The position numbers and the translations under genes were made by a program. Below, in pieces: positions 7,275 through 15,239 of a stretch of DNA of 35,616 nucleotides (the stretch's first letter is position 1; each line of letters starts with the position of its first letter). Below the pieces are notes generated by a model. It worked only from the letters and a program-made list of their open reading frames with translations. It did not search any database and was not told where the DNA came from. Source of the stretch: Oxalobacteraceae bacterium (GTDB lineage: Bacteria > Pseudomonadota > Gammaproteobacteria > Burkholderiales > Burkholderiaceae_D); the NCBI GenBank assembly GCA_021768485.1, contig JAIZVZ010000036.1, positions 1-35,616 on the forward strand, written 5' to 3'.

Positions 7275-7892
7275 ATGTACTACGGAGAACGCTTCAACAG
7301 CATCACCCACACGGTGGGGGCAGCGCTGGCGGCGGGCGGCGGGGCGTTGCTGATCGTGATGGCGGCGCATAGCGGCGACGCCTGGAAAGTGACCAGTTTC
7401 AGCATTTACGCGGCCACGTTATTTACGCTGTATATGACTTCGGTACTGTATCACAGCACCCGCGGGCGGGCCAAGGATGTGTTGCGCCGGCTCGATTATT
7501 GCGCAATTTACCTGCTGATCGCCGGCAGCTATACGCCGTTCACTCTGGTCAGCCTGCGCGGGCCGTGGGGCTGGTCGCTGTTCGGCGTGGTGTGGGGGCT
7601 GGCGCTGGTCGGCATCTTGCAGGAGCTGTGGTACGCCAAGGGCGCGCGCGTGCTGTCGCTGGTGATTTATGTGTTGATGGGCTGGGTTTGCGTGATCGGC
7701 ATCAAGCCACTGATCGATGCGCTGACCATGGGCGGTTTTCTGTGGCTGGCCGCCGGCGGCCTGCTGTACACGGGCGGCATCGCATTCTATGTTACCGACC
7801 ACAAGTGGCGTCACGGGCACGGCGTCTGGCATCTGTTCGTGCTCGGCGGCAGCATCTGCCATTTCGGCGCGGTGCTGTTGTATGTGGCGTAG
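7275..7892 (+). CDS. trhA: TrhA/hemolysin III family membrane protein
   Basis: A 205-residue inner-membrane protein with about seven predicted helices, belonging to the YqfA/hemolysin III branch of the PAQR superfamily. The family signatures are present: E-x-x-N-x-x-TH near the start (GERFNSITHTVGA), SVLYHS in the second helix, RRLDYCAIYLLIAGSYTPF, and the C-terminal HGVWHLFV. The His and Asp residues are the presumed zinc site of PAQR proteins. In E. coli the homologue takes part in membrane energetics; haemolysin activity is not implied. The gene is monocistronic, starts at ATG 7275, and is followed by a terminator at 8003. Confidence 0.93.
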   Translation: MYYGERFNSITHTVGAALAAGGGALLIVMAAHSGDAWKVTSFSIYAATLFTLYMTSVLYHSTRGRAKDVLRRLDYCAIYLLIAGSYTPFTLVSLRGPWGWSLFGVVWGLALVGILQELWYAKGARVLSLVIYVLMGWVCVIGIKPLIDALTMGGFLWLAAGGLLYTGGIAFYVTDHKWRHGHGVWHLFVLGGSICHFGAVLLYVA

Positions 7893-8002
7893 TGACGTAC
7901 AGCTCGCAATCAAGGCCGATGCGCCACTGCGGAATGGATTCGCCCCATAATTGCCGAGAAAGTCGGAATGATGGGGAAATTTATAATCTATAGCCGTGCC
8001 CA

Positions 8003-8026
8003 AGCCCTGTTTTGACAGGGCTTTTT
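8003..8026 (+). terminator. Rho-independent terminator after trhA
   Basis: The stem AGCCCTG (8003-8009) / CAGGGCT (8016-8022) has a six-base loop and is followed by T residues to 8026. It lies about 110 bp behind trhA and touches the stop codon of the convergent gene at 8025. It lacks a T-run in the leftward direction. Confidence 0.85.
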
Positions 8027-8996
8027 ATTCGATGCTCTCAAATGGAATGATGCGGTCGTCGGCTGCGGGGCGGCAGCCGTCGGCGACCGTGGTCCAGCCA
8101 TGATGGACGACAACCTGCTTGTCGTCGTGGCAGATTTCGATGCGCTCGCTGGCCGGCAGGCGCTGGCGCACGAAGCTTTCGATCGAGGTCGGCAGGCTGA
8201 TTTCGAGCTTCATCGCCTCGCGCTGGGCAGCAGGGTGATCGTCGAGGTGGAGCAGGGGCACAAATAGCGAGGCCAGCATCAGCCAGCGCGAGCCGGCATC
8301 GACAGGCTCCGGCGCATAGTTTTGCGTCCGCAACCAGTTCTGGGCGCGGGCCCGCAAATCGGTGCTGTCCTCCATGCCGGCCCAGGCCACGGCCAGCAGT
8401 TCGACCAGCCACTGATTGCAGTTCTGGTATTCCAGTCCGTAAGCATAGGCATTGGCGCTGTATTGTCCCGCCAGCAGATGCAGCACGCGCGGCGTATCGA
8501 GCACGGCCTCATGCACGCTGGCGATGGCGGCTGCCGGCAGGCGTACCAGCGAGACATAACCGAGCGCGGGATCGTCGGTGCCCATCGCAAAGCCGGCCAG
8601 ACCCTGGTCGAAAATGCGCGGGCGACGCTCGTCGCAGGAATAATACAGCTGGCGGGCCGACCACATGCCTTCGTCGGAACGCCAGGCCAGCGCCGCATGC
8701 GAATAGCGGATGCCGAAGCGCGCCAGGTTCAGTCCCGAACGGCTGATCAGCACGACACTGCCGTCGCCGGCGCTCAGTTCCTCGCGCAGCACGGCGGCAA
8801 AGCGCAGCAGGCGATCCTGTTCGGCCGCGCTGAATTCATGGCCGCGGTCGCAAAAGCGCGAGGCCGCAAAGCTGCCGCCGCCGGCTTGCGCCGCACCGGC
8901 GATGGCGCAGGCGGCCAGCGCCAGCGCCAGCCGGTGCCAGAGCTTGAGGCTCGATTTCAGCCCGGGCTTCAGCTCAGGTTTCAGCTTGGATTTCAG
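8025..8996 (-). CDS. DUF2145-type exported protein (start codon missing or non-standard)
   Basis: The conserved body, from about 8800 leftward, is of the DUF2145 type: about 300 residues, containing SRSGLNLARFGIRYSHAAL and YQNCNQWLVELLA. The first conventional start is a GTG at 8792, which would cut off coding sequence. The frame continues upstream with a clear signal peptide, WHRLALALAACAIAGAAQA, and the segment GGGSFAASRFCDRGHEF. It is open to just after the stop codon of the upstream gene (TAA at 8999-9001). Between that stop and the signal peptide there is no ATG, GTG or TTG, only CTG codons within a 12-bp repeat. The junction reads TAAATCTG, where TAAATGCTG would give a stop-start overlap, so one G may have been lost. 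Function is unknown; the H, N-C-N and Y residues recall papain-like folds, but this is only a guess. Confidence 0.75.
   Translation of the reverse strand: MKSKLKPELKPGLKSSLKLWHRLALALAACAIAGAAQAGGGSFAASRFCDRGHEFSAAEQDRLLRFAAVLREELSAGDGSVVLISRSGLNLARFGIRYSHAALAWRSDEGMWSARQLYYSCDERRPRIFDQGLAGFAMGTDDPALGYVSLVRLPAAAIASVHEAVLDTPRVLHLLAGQYSANAYAYGLEYQNCNQWLVELLAVAWAGMEDSTDLRARAQNWLRTQNYAPEPVDAGSRWLMLASLFVPLLHLDDHPAAQREAMKLEISLPTSIESFVRQRLPASERIEICHDDKQVVVHHGWTTVADGCRPAADDRIIPFESIE
8943..8996. repeat. 12-bp tandem repeat coding for L-K-x-x
   Basis: On the minus strand a 12-base unit beginning CTGAAR is repeated four times and decays in a fifth copy. It encodes LKSK, LKPE, LKPG, LKSS, then LKLW, directly before the signal-peptide helix of the DUF2145-type protein. 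The repeat length is a multiple of three, so copy changes alter only the length of the N-terminal region. Confidence 0.8.
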
Positions 8997-8998
8997 AT

Positions 8999-9454
8999 TT
9001 ACGCGCCGACAGGGCGGGCGGCCAGCTCTCCGTACCAGGCATCATCGAGCACCAGATAGAAGGGGGTGCGCGTGTCGTTGCGGGCAAATTCGATGCCGTA
9101 GACGCGATTTTGTGCATAGACGAAGTCGCCCTTGACCAGTTGCTGCTGGTCGAAAGTCGCTTTCGGCAGATCGAGCACGATGCGCTGATCCGGCAGTTCG
9201 CCCTGCATGGTCACGCGCGCGAGGTTGGCCCGGTTAGGCGTCTGCGCGATGTCGATGATGCGGTAAGGACCGTTGGCTGTCTTGAGACCGGTGGCCGAGC
9301 TTTTGCTCGAACCGCCTAGCGAGTCCGAGATACTGCCGACGGACGTCGACGAGGCGCTCGAAGCCGACGAGGCAAGGCTGTCAGCGTGGGCATTCAGGGC
9401 CAATCCCAGGGCGCCGGCGAGGCAGGCAAGACGAAGTGAGGAAAGCATATGCAC
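8999..9454 (-). CDS. Exported protein of unknown function, first gene of the DUF2145 operon
   Basis: This 151-residue protein has a signal peptide (LSSLRLACLAGALGLALNAHA), a Ser/Ala-rich linker (about 26-55) and a folded C-terminal part (about 60-150) containing GPYRIIDIAQTPNRANLARV and TPFYLVLDDAWYGELAARPVGA. AAGGA seven bases before GTG 9454 supports that start; ATG at 9448 is the alternative. Its stop codon is almost joined to the signal-peptide frame of the DUF2145-type gene, so the two are surely co-transcribed and probably translationally coupled, and both products would be periplasmic. I do not recognise the family. There is no lipobox and no catalytic motif. Confidence 0.85.
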   Translation of the reverse strand: MHMLSSLRLACLAGALGLALNAHADSLASSASSASSTSVGSISDSLGGSSKSSATGLKTANGPYRIIDIAQTPNRANLARVTMQGELPDQRIVLDLPKATFDQQQLVKGDFVYAQNRVYGIEFARNDTRTPFYLVLDDAWYGELAARPVGA

Positions 9455-9479
9455 GAAATTATCCTTGGTATATGAATAG

Positions 9480-9501
9480 TGCTGCAGACAGTTGCAGCAC
9501 G
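9480..9501. promoter_or_regulatory. Inverted repeat upstream of the DUF2145 operon
   Basis: GTGCTGCA (9480-9487) and TGCAGCAC (9494-9501) form a perfect eight-base-pair inverted repeat with a six-base spacer, 26 bp upstream of the start at 9454. It may be an operator or a leader hairpin. Confidence 0.4.
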
Positions 9502-10044
9502 TTCACATCATAACGCATGGCAGCGCTGGCGGATACGGCGCGGCGATTGTCTGTCCGCGTGTGCGGCGGATTTGCGACACTGTGCGTTTTTTTCAGGCAG
9601 ATGGTTTCGCGGCCAGGCTTGGCGCGGGCGCCATCGCGTGCGGCGCTGCGCGCATGCCGTCTTGCGAAGCGCCCGTGCCCGGCCGAATCGGGCGGCGGTG
9701 CGCTCTTTGCAGAAGCGAGCGTGGCCGCCGCCGTGGAGGCGCTGCCTGCGCGGTCTCTGGAGTGTGCTTCGACCGCGCGCCGGCAGTGTGTCGTGCTTGC
9801 CCTCATGGCCCGGTTTCGTCCGCGTGCGGGTTCGGTTCCTTGAACGTAAATGGCTGTTTTTGATACAAAAAACAGCAAATCCTAAAATTTATAACACGAT
9901 TTTTTAGAGGACTGTATAATTCGATTTCTGGCAATTTTCATGCATACCAATATGCTGCCAGATGCAGTCGGAGTGGCATGAAATGAGATGACGATTTGTC
10001 GTCGGGTGCGGCGCGAGTCGTCTTTTTAGGTGTTTTGAATAGCA
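9502..10044. other. Stretch without a supportable gene
   Basis: Positions 9515-9845 are very GC-rich and open in several frames on both strands, but none of these frames has a recognisable domain, a ribosome-binding site or a coherent hydrophobic pattern. They are Arg/Ala/Cys-rich, as expected for chance frames. From 9846 the sequence turns AT-rich and becomes the upstream region of fadL. Confidence 0.6.
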
Positions 10045-10094
10045 CGAACGTTCGGTTTTAATTTTTTTGCGTCAATATTTACCACTAATAATAT
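10045..10094 (+). promoter_or_regulatory. Probable fadL promoter with adjacent palindrome
   Basis: TTGCGT (10067-10072) and TAATAT (10089-10094) with a 16-bp spacer form a plausible sigma-70 promoter about 80 bp before the fadL start. The perfect ten-base palindrome CGAACGTTCG (10045-10054) lies just upstream of the -35. Fatty-acid genes in proteobacteria are often controlled by TetR-type repressors that bind palindromes of this kind, so this is a reasonable operator candidate. No regulator gene is adjacent. Confidence 0.5.
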
Positions 10095-10172
10095 TACCCC
10101 TCGACGCGCAAAGCCGCGGCGGCCGTTTTGCCGGACTGCGTCAAGTCGTTCAGACAAAATATGGAGACACGC

Positions 10173-11609
10173 TTGAAAAATAAATATCTACCCATGATGA
10201 TCGCTGCCACGGTGGCCGGTTTGCCGCTTAGCAGCCAAGCATCCGGCTATCGTTTTGGTTCGCAAAGCGTATCTGCGCAATCGGTTGCCGATGCCAACGG
10301 CGCCGAGGCGAATGATGCCTCGACCATTTTTTCCAATCCGGCAGGCATGACGCGCCTCGAAGGCACCCAGGTTACCGGCGGGGTCACGTTGATTGCGCCG
10401 AGCTCGTCGTTTCGCGATACCGGTTCGACCAATTTCGTCGGCACCTCGACCGGCAGCGGCACGGTCAGCGACTATGCGCCGAATGTGGTGGCGGCGCCGT
10501 CTCTGTACGTCAGCAAGAAAATCAACAGCCAGTGGAGTGTCGGTGCCGGCCTGTTCGTGCCGTACGGCGCCAAACTCGATTACGGCAACAGCTGGAGCGG
10601 GCGCTATGCGCTTACCAATATCAAGCTCGAAGCGCTGACGCTGAACCCGTCGGCCGCCTTCAAGCTCGATGAGCACCATTCGTTCGGCTTTGGCCTGAGT
10701 GCCGAATACATGAAGGCCAAACTGGGGCAGGGGGTCGACGTTCCGGGCTCGGTCGCCTATCTGAGCAAATATGCGCCGTCGGTGGCATCGGCCTTCATCA
10801 GCTCGGTAGCGTCAAGCCAGGGCCTGGCGGCCGCGCAGGCGGCGGCAGTGGCCCTGCAGGGCGCCAAGGACGGCCATGCCTCGATGACCGGCGACGACTG
10901 GGGGCTCGGCTTCAACCTCGGCTACCTGTACCAGCTCGACGAGGCGACGCGTTTTGGCCTGGCCTATCGTTCCTCGGTGGCGCATAAGCTGCGCGGCAGC
11001 GCGGTGTGGGATTTCTCGGGTTCGAGCTCGAATGCCACCGTCAATGCCTTTCTGGCGCAAGCCTCGGGCAAGGTCAATTCGGCCGCGCTGGTCCGGCTGC
11101 ATACGCCGGAAACCATCTCGGCCAACGTCTTCCGCCAGATTAATACCGATTGGGCGGCGATGGCCGACATCACCTGGAGCCGCACTTCACGCCTGAGCAA
11201 CCTCGACATCGAGTTTCCGGGCACTAGCGAGGGCGCAGAGGTGATCCGCCAGAACTGGAGAAATACCTATCGCTTTTCGCTTGGCGGCAGTTATCGCTAC
11301 AGCGACAACCTGTCCTTGCGCGCCGGCGTGGCCTACGATCAGTCGCCGGTCCGCAGCGCCGAGCTGACGCATCCGGCACTGCCTGACAGCGACCGCATCC
11401 AGTATTCGATCGGTGCCAACTGGCGGCTCGATGCCCGTTCCTCGCTCAACCTCGCTTACAGCTATCTGCACTTCAAGGATGCCAACATCAATTATACGAA
11501 TAGCTGCACGCCGGTCACCTCGACCTGCACCGGCAACGGCGAGACGACGCGCGGCGTCTACCAGACGCATTTGCAAATGGTGGGCCTAGCGTATACCTAT
11601 GTATTTTAA
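10173..11609 (+). CDS. fadL: FadL/OmpP1/TodX outer-membrane hydrophobic-substrate transporter
   Basis: A 478-residue beta-barrel protein that takes up long-chain fatty acids or other hydrophobic compounds across the outer membrane. The signal peptide ends at SSQASG, and the mature protein opens GYRFGSQSVSAQSVADANGAEA with the NPAGM motif of the FadL hatch. The C-terminus ends in aromatic Phe after YTYV, as barrel proteins do. The TTG at 10173 is chosen because GGAGA lies five bases upstream; the ATG at 10161 sits inside that ribosome-binding site and an earlier ATG-like start at 10128 has no support. A hairpin and terminator follow the gene. TodX-like aromatic uptake is an alternative substrate class. 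Confidence 0.93.
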   Translation: MKNKYLPMMIAATVAGLPLSSQASGYRFGSQSVSAQSVADANGAEANDASTIFSNPAGMTRLEGTQVTGGVTLIAPSSSFRDTGSTNFVGTSTGSGTVSDYAPNVVAAPSLYVSKKINSQWSVGAGLFVPYGAKLDYGNSWSGRYALTNIKLEALTLNPSAAFKLDEHHSFGFGLSAEYMKAKLGQGVDVPGSVAYLSKYAPSVASAFISSVASSQGLAAAQAAAVALQGAKDGHASMTGDDWGLGFNLGYLYQLDEATRFGLAYRSSVAHKLRGSAVWDFSGSSSNATVNAFLAQASGKVNSAALVRLHTPETISANVFRQINTDWAAMADITWSRTSRLSNLDIEFPGTSEGAEVIRQNWRNTYRFSLGGSYRYSDNLSLRAGVAYDQSPVRSAELTHPALPDSDRIQYSIGANWRLDARSSLNLAYSYLHFKDANINYTNSCTPVTSTCTGNGETTRGVYQTHLQMVGLAYTYVF

Positions 11610-11645
11610 GCGTTGGTGTTCGAGTTGATACGGCCGAGTTGATCC

Positions 11646-11729
11646 GGCGCCCGGCCATCGCTGGCGGCCGGGCGCCTGTCAAACTGTATTTTCGATGAAT
11701 ACGAAAGCCCTGTTCTTACAGGGCTTTTT
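11646..11729 (+). terminator. Tandem hairpins and rho-independent terminator after fadL
   Basis: A perfect 11-bp GC-rich stem (11646-11656 with 11666-11676) has no T-run. It is followed by AAAGCCCTG (11704-11712) / CAGGGCTTT (11719-11727) with T residues to 11729, a typical intrinsic terminator. The second core is nearly the same as the one after trhA. Confidence 0.85.
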
Positions 11730-11842
11730 CATGCGCCGGCACCGAGGCAACGGCCGCCCGGAATGGCTTTTTCTGCGGTCATGCGGCAGTCATATCGGGC
11801 GCCTACACTATCTGCATTCTTTTCGATCGGGCCCATATCGCC

Positions 11843-12598
11843 ATGAAACGTCCTGCTTTTTCATTACTGCCGCTGGCCGCGCTGATTGCGCTTGCGGTAC
11901 TGGTTGCCGATCCGTCGCACGCCGCCAATGCCGCCAATGCCGCCAATGCCGCCAATGCCGTCTACGTTGCGGCCGAACAGACGCGCGTGCTGCAGATCTT
12001 GCCGTCGCCGCCGGCGGCCGATTCGGCCGCCGGCAAGGCGGAATTAGTCGTGCTGCATCAGCTGCAGCTTGGCCGCACGCCCGAACAGGTGGCGCAGGCC
12101 AGGGCCGACGAGAAAGACGCCAGCATGTTTTTGTTTCATACGGTGTTAGGCGACAAATTCAATGTTGCACAACTGCCGCTCACGGCAGCACTGTCGCGCA
12201 AGATCGCGGACGAGCAAAGCGCCAACACCGTGCCGGCGAAGACGGCTTTTCACCGGCGGCGTCCGTATAATATGGACAAGACCCTGCAAGCGGTCTGTAC
12301 TACCGGGACCGGCGACGATTCTTATCCGAGCGGCCATGCGACGGCCGCTTATCTGCAGGCGCTGGTGCTGGTGGAGATGGTGCCCGAACAGCGCGATGCG
12401 ATTCTGGCGCGAGCGGCCGGTTTTGCCCATAACCGGCTCGTATGCGGCGTGCACTATCCGAGCGACCTGGAAGCCGGGCAGGTCCTGGCGTATGCGGTGC
12501 ACGCGCTGTTGGACGGCAATCCGCAATTCCGGCGCGACTTGCGCGCCGCCCGGGCCGAGCTGCGCATGGCCTTGGGACTTCCACCGATGCGCAAATAA
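11843..12598 (+). CDS. PAP2-superfamily acid phosphatase (class A, PhoN-like)
   Basis: This 251-residue exported protein starts at ATG 11843, which opens a signal peptide (MKRPAFSLLPLAALIALAVLVADPSHA). The phosphatase signature K-x6-RP / PSGH / SR-x5-H-x3-D is present as [20 protein letters not shown] and NRLVCGVHYPSD. Asn replaces the usual Ser in the third motif; the catalytic His and Asp remain. Class A enzymes are periplasmic and remove phosphate from a broad range of monoesters. The gene faces the leftward flavoreductase gene and shows no operon partner. Immediately after the likely cleavage site is a short AAN repeat. Confidence 0.88.
   Translation: MKRPAFSLLPLAALIALAVLVADPSHAANAANAANAANAVYVAAEQTRVLQILPSPPAADSAAGKAELVVLHQLQLGRTPEQVAQARADEKDASMFLFHTVLGDKFNVAQLPLTAALSRKIADEQSANTVPAKTAFHRRRPYNMDKTLQAVCTTGTGDDSYPSGHATAAYLQALVLVEMVPEQRDAILARAAGFAHNRLVCGVHYPSDLEAGQVLAYAVHALLDGNPQFRRDLRAARAELRMALGLPPMRK
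11921..11956. repeat. 9-bp tandem repeat coding for Ala-Ala-Asn
   Basis: GCCGCCAAT occurs four times without a gap and encodes AAN x4 directly after the signal-peptide cleavage region of the acid phosphatase. Its length is a multiple of three, so copy-number change would only alter the N-terminus of the mature protein. Confidence 0.9.
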
Positions 12599-12674
12599 AT
12601 ACCGTCAAAGAGCATGCGCACTGACGGCAGCGCCGGCAATGCGCGATCCGGGGGCTGGCCGGCCAGGGTTTCAG

Positions 12675-12714
12675 GCCAGCTCAGCTAAGCTCATGCCAGC
12701 TCATGTCAGCTCAG
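12675..12714. repeat. 10-bp imperfect tandem repeat
   Basis: Four copies of a unit like GCCAGCTCAT run from 12675 to 12714 between the convergent phosphatase and flavoreductase genes, overlapping the stop codon of the latter by a few bases. Confidence 0.65.
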
Positions 12715-14924
12715 GCAAACAAATCCATCTTCAATATGCCTTCCGCCTTCCAGCGTGCCAGCGTGGCGGCGGCGCTTTCTCCGCTGCCGTCCGGATGTGC
12801 CGCGAGAATTTTCAGCAGCGTCGCTTCCAATCCCACGCCGAGCGTCCTGGCATTGCCGCAGACATAGACATGGGCATCGCGTTCATTTATCCAGCGTAGC
12901 AATTCGACCGCCTGTTCTTCAATTTGCTGCTCGATGTAATGGCCATCTGCCGCATCGCGCGAAAAAGCCGTATTGAGGCGGGCCAGCGTGCCATCGGCAA
13001 GGCAGTCTTCGATAAAGGCATGGTGATAGAAGTCGCCCGTGCGTTTGCGGTTGCCGAAAAATAGCCAGACCGGGCCGGCATAGCCGCGCCGCCGGCGCTC
13101 GGCCAGGAAGCCGGGGAAGGGCGCAATGCCGCAGCCGGTCGCAATCAGGATCAGTGGCCGGCTGTTGTCGCCGGGCGGGTTGAAGTCGGGGTGCGGGCGC
13201 AGCTGGGCCTCGATCTCGGCGCCGACGCTCAATTGCTGGCACAGATAGCCCGACGCCAGGCCGAAGCGCGTGGTGCCGTCCGCCCCGACTTCGGAATGAA
13301 GGCTGACGGTCAGGTCGATCGATTCGGTGCCCGTTTGCGACGATGAGCCGATCGAATAGCAGCGCGCGGTGGCCTCGGCCGTGGGCCGGATCAGCAACAG
13401 GTCGCCCGGGCGGAACTGCAGAGCCTGCTCGTGCGCACGGAAACGCAATTGCCAGGCCTGTTTCAATTCGCTCTGCTGCGGATCGTCGAGGCGAATCCGC
13501 TCTACCAGTTGCAAGCGCACGCTGGTTTCCAGCACGGGCAGCGGCGCGGTCACCGGCTGTTTCATGCCCAATAGCGGGCTGAGCCTGGTCAGCCACGCTT
13601 GCCAGCTGCCGCCGGCCTCGCCATCGACGAGTTCGGCCGGCATGAATTCTTCGGCACCCTGTTCCAGCAAGGCCGTGCGCAATTGCAGGGCGCCGCCGCA
13701 GAACGACGCATAATGCCTGTCGCCGAGCGCCAGCAGGCTGAAGCGGCAGCCTTGCAGCGTGCTATTGTCGCCGGCGCCGGTCAGCGTGTGCATGAAGGCC
13801 CGGGCCGGCTCGGGCAACTGGCCCTCGCCGGTGGTCGAGGCGATCAGCAGCGTGCGGCGAAAGCCGGCCAGCTCTTCAGGCCGCAGCGCCGCCAGCGAAG
13901 CCAGCCTGACCGGTTCGCCGGCCGCCTGCAGCGCTTGCATGGTCGCCTGCGCCAGTTTGGCGGCGGTGCCGGTCTGGCTGGCATAGGCGACCAGCGTGCT
14001 GCTGGCAGGCGCCAGCGCGGCGCTGGTATCGATTGCCGACTGGCGACGGCGGCGCCACCAGGTCCAGACCCCGGTCAGCAAGAGGCCCATCAGGCTGCAT
14101 GCCGCCAGCAGATTGACCAGCCCCGACCAGGCGCCGGCCCAGGTGCCTTCATGCAGCAGATGCACGAGGCTGGGCCCTTGCGTGATCGGCACCAACTGGC
14201 CGCTGCCGGAGACAATATAGCGCGTCGCGCCGGCGCTGAGCATGACAGCGCCGCGGCGGAACGGGCGCGCCTGGGTCAGCTGCGTCAAATCGGTTTGGCG
14301 GGCCGCGATTTCAAGCGTGCGCGCAATCGGCAGGGCGGTTTTGGCGGCCTCGTAGGCCGGCAGGCGTGAGGAACCGATATGTAACACCATCAAGAGCGCA
14401 GTCAGCGGGGTCAGGATTACCAGCGGCAGGCCGAGCCAGCCGATGGCGCTATGCCAGCCGCTGACGGTGTTGCGCAAGCGTGGCCAGCCGAGCAGCAAAC
14501 CGCTGATGATCAGAAACAGCATGACATAGGTGGCGATTTCGACCAGCAGGCCGGCGTTGATCAGCAGGCTTTTATGCAGGCGTAAGGAAAAGTCGAAGAT
14601 ATCGAAACCCGGCTTTTTCAGCATGGCCGCGCCATGGATGTCAAAGGTGCCGGCAACGCCGGCATCGGCCGAGCGCAGCGAAAAACTGTTGCCATCCCGG
14701 GCTACCGTCAACAAGCTCGCCTTGCCTTTGGGATCGACCTTGTCGAGGGCGGCGACCAGGGCTGGCACATCGAATGTGGTGCGCTGGCTGGCGCCTTCCT
14801 GCAAGATCGGTTTGAAGGCCAGTATCGCGCCCGAAATGATGATGAGCAAAAAAACAGGCGTCAACAGCAAGGCGAGCCAGCGGTGCAGCTTGATGAGGGG
14901 AGTGAGAATTTTTATGTTTAGCAT
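12711..14924 (-). CDS. PepSY-TM / flavodoxin / FAD-NAD(P)H oxidoreductase fusion
   Basis: A 737-residue inner-membrane flavoreductase. The N-terminal part (about 1-310) is a PepSY-associated module with four membrane helices and His residues in or near them (LHRWLALLL, RLHKSLL, SGWHSAIGW, VLHIGSS) that may hold haem b. A flavodoxin-like FMN domain follows (about 315-455: VAYASQTGTAAKLA, ASTTGEGQLP). Then comes a ferredoxin-reductase-type FAD domain (about 470-590: RCYSIGSSS) and an NADP domain (about 600-737: ATGCGIAPFPGFL, VYVCGNA). The cytoplasmic half resembles the sulfite reductase flavoprotein. Such fusions are thought to pass NAD(P)H electrons to periplasmic acceptors, often ferric complexes. 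No clear ribosome-binding site precedes ATG 14924. It diverges from an OmpR/EnvZ-type pair across a motif-rich intergenic region. Confidence 0.88.
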   Translation of the reverse strand: MLNIKILTPLIKLHRWLALLLTPVFLLIIISGAILAFKPILQEGASQRTTFDVPALVAALDKVDPKGKASLLTVARDGNSFSLRSADAGVAGTFDIHGAAMLKKPGFDIFDFSLRLHKSLLINAGLLVEIATYVMLFLIISGLLLGWPRLRNTVSGWHSAIGWLGLPLVILTPLTALLMVLHIGSSRLPAYEAAKTALPIARTLEIAARQTDLTQLTQARPFRRGAVMLSAGATRYIVSGSGQLVPITQGPSLVHLLHEGTWAGAWSGLVNLLAACSLMGLLLTGVWTWWRRRRQSAIDTSAALAPASSTLVAYASQTGTAAKLAQATMQALQAAGEPVRLASLAALRPEELAGFRRTLLIASTTGEGQLPEPARAFMHTLTGAGDNSTLQGCRFSLLALGDRHYASFCGGALQLRTALLEQGAEEFMPAELVDGEAGGSWQAWLTRLSPLLGMKQPVTAPLPVLETSVRLQLVERIRLDDPQQSELKQAWQLRFRAHEQALQFRPGDLLLIRPTAEATARCYSIGSSSQTGTESIDLTVSLHSEVGADGTTRFGLASGYLCQQLSVGAEIEAQLRPHPDFNPPGDNSRPLILIATGCGIAPFPGFLAERRRRGYAGPVWLFFGNRKRTGDFYHHAFIEDCLADGTLARLNTAFSRDAADGHYIEQQIEEQAVELLRWINERDAHVYVCGNARTLGVGLEATLLKILAAHPDGSGESAAATLARWKAEGILKMDLFA

Positions 14925-14981
14925 TTGGGAAGAATGCCCGTGGTCCGGGCGCCGCCATTAGGAAGTCTCTATTAAAATCGT

Positions 14982-15090
14982 CGCATGTAAATAGCGTATG
15001 GCAAGTATCGGTGAAATTGTTAATGAGTTGTATATATTTGTTCGATAAGCTTTACAAACAAACACTTACATGCGTAGTTGTCATACGTTA
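14982..15090. promoter_or_regulatory. Paired inverted motifs in the divergent promoter region
   Basis: The 315-bp space between the leftward flavoreductase and the rightward response regulator holds two motifs, each present twice in opposite orientation. CGCATGTAA (14982-14990) recurs as TTACATGCG (15066-15074). TAGCGTATGGCAA (14992-15004) recurs as TTGTCATACGTTA (15078-15090) with two differences. The order suggests two compound binding sites facing one another, as expected for a regulator acting on both promoters. The OmpR-type protein encoded next is the natural candidate. Confidence 0.5.
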
Positions 15091-15104
15091 TGCTTGAGCA
15101 TGTG

Positions 15105-15152
15105 AAAAATGATGTAAAGAATGACGTAAAAAATGATGCAGCGAACGATGTC
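15105..15152. repeat. 12-bp imperfect tandem repeat upstream of the response regulator
   Basis: Four adjacent 12-base units run from 15105 to 15152: AAAAATGATGTA, AAGAATGACGTA, AAAAATGATGCA and a more diverged GCGAACGATGTC. They lie 90-135 bp before the response regulator start, in its promoter or leader. Confidence 0.7.
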
Positions 15153-15239
15153 AAATATTGAAAAATAAGCCATGTCATGCATCAAGTCGCGCTATGCCGA
15201 GTTCAATGAAGTAAAAAAAGCCAGAAAGCCCATGTCCTG

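Noticed and set aside
7275-7892. Haemolysin activity for the hemolysin III family protein
   Set aside because: The family name is historical; the sequence is that of a PAQR-type membrane protein and nothing in the context suggests a toxin.
9459-9907. Overlapping open frames on both strands upstream of fadL
   Set aside because: GC-rich sequence is open in several frames by chance; none has a ribosome-binding site, signal peptide, domain or sensible residue composition.
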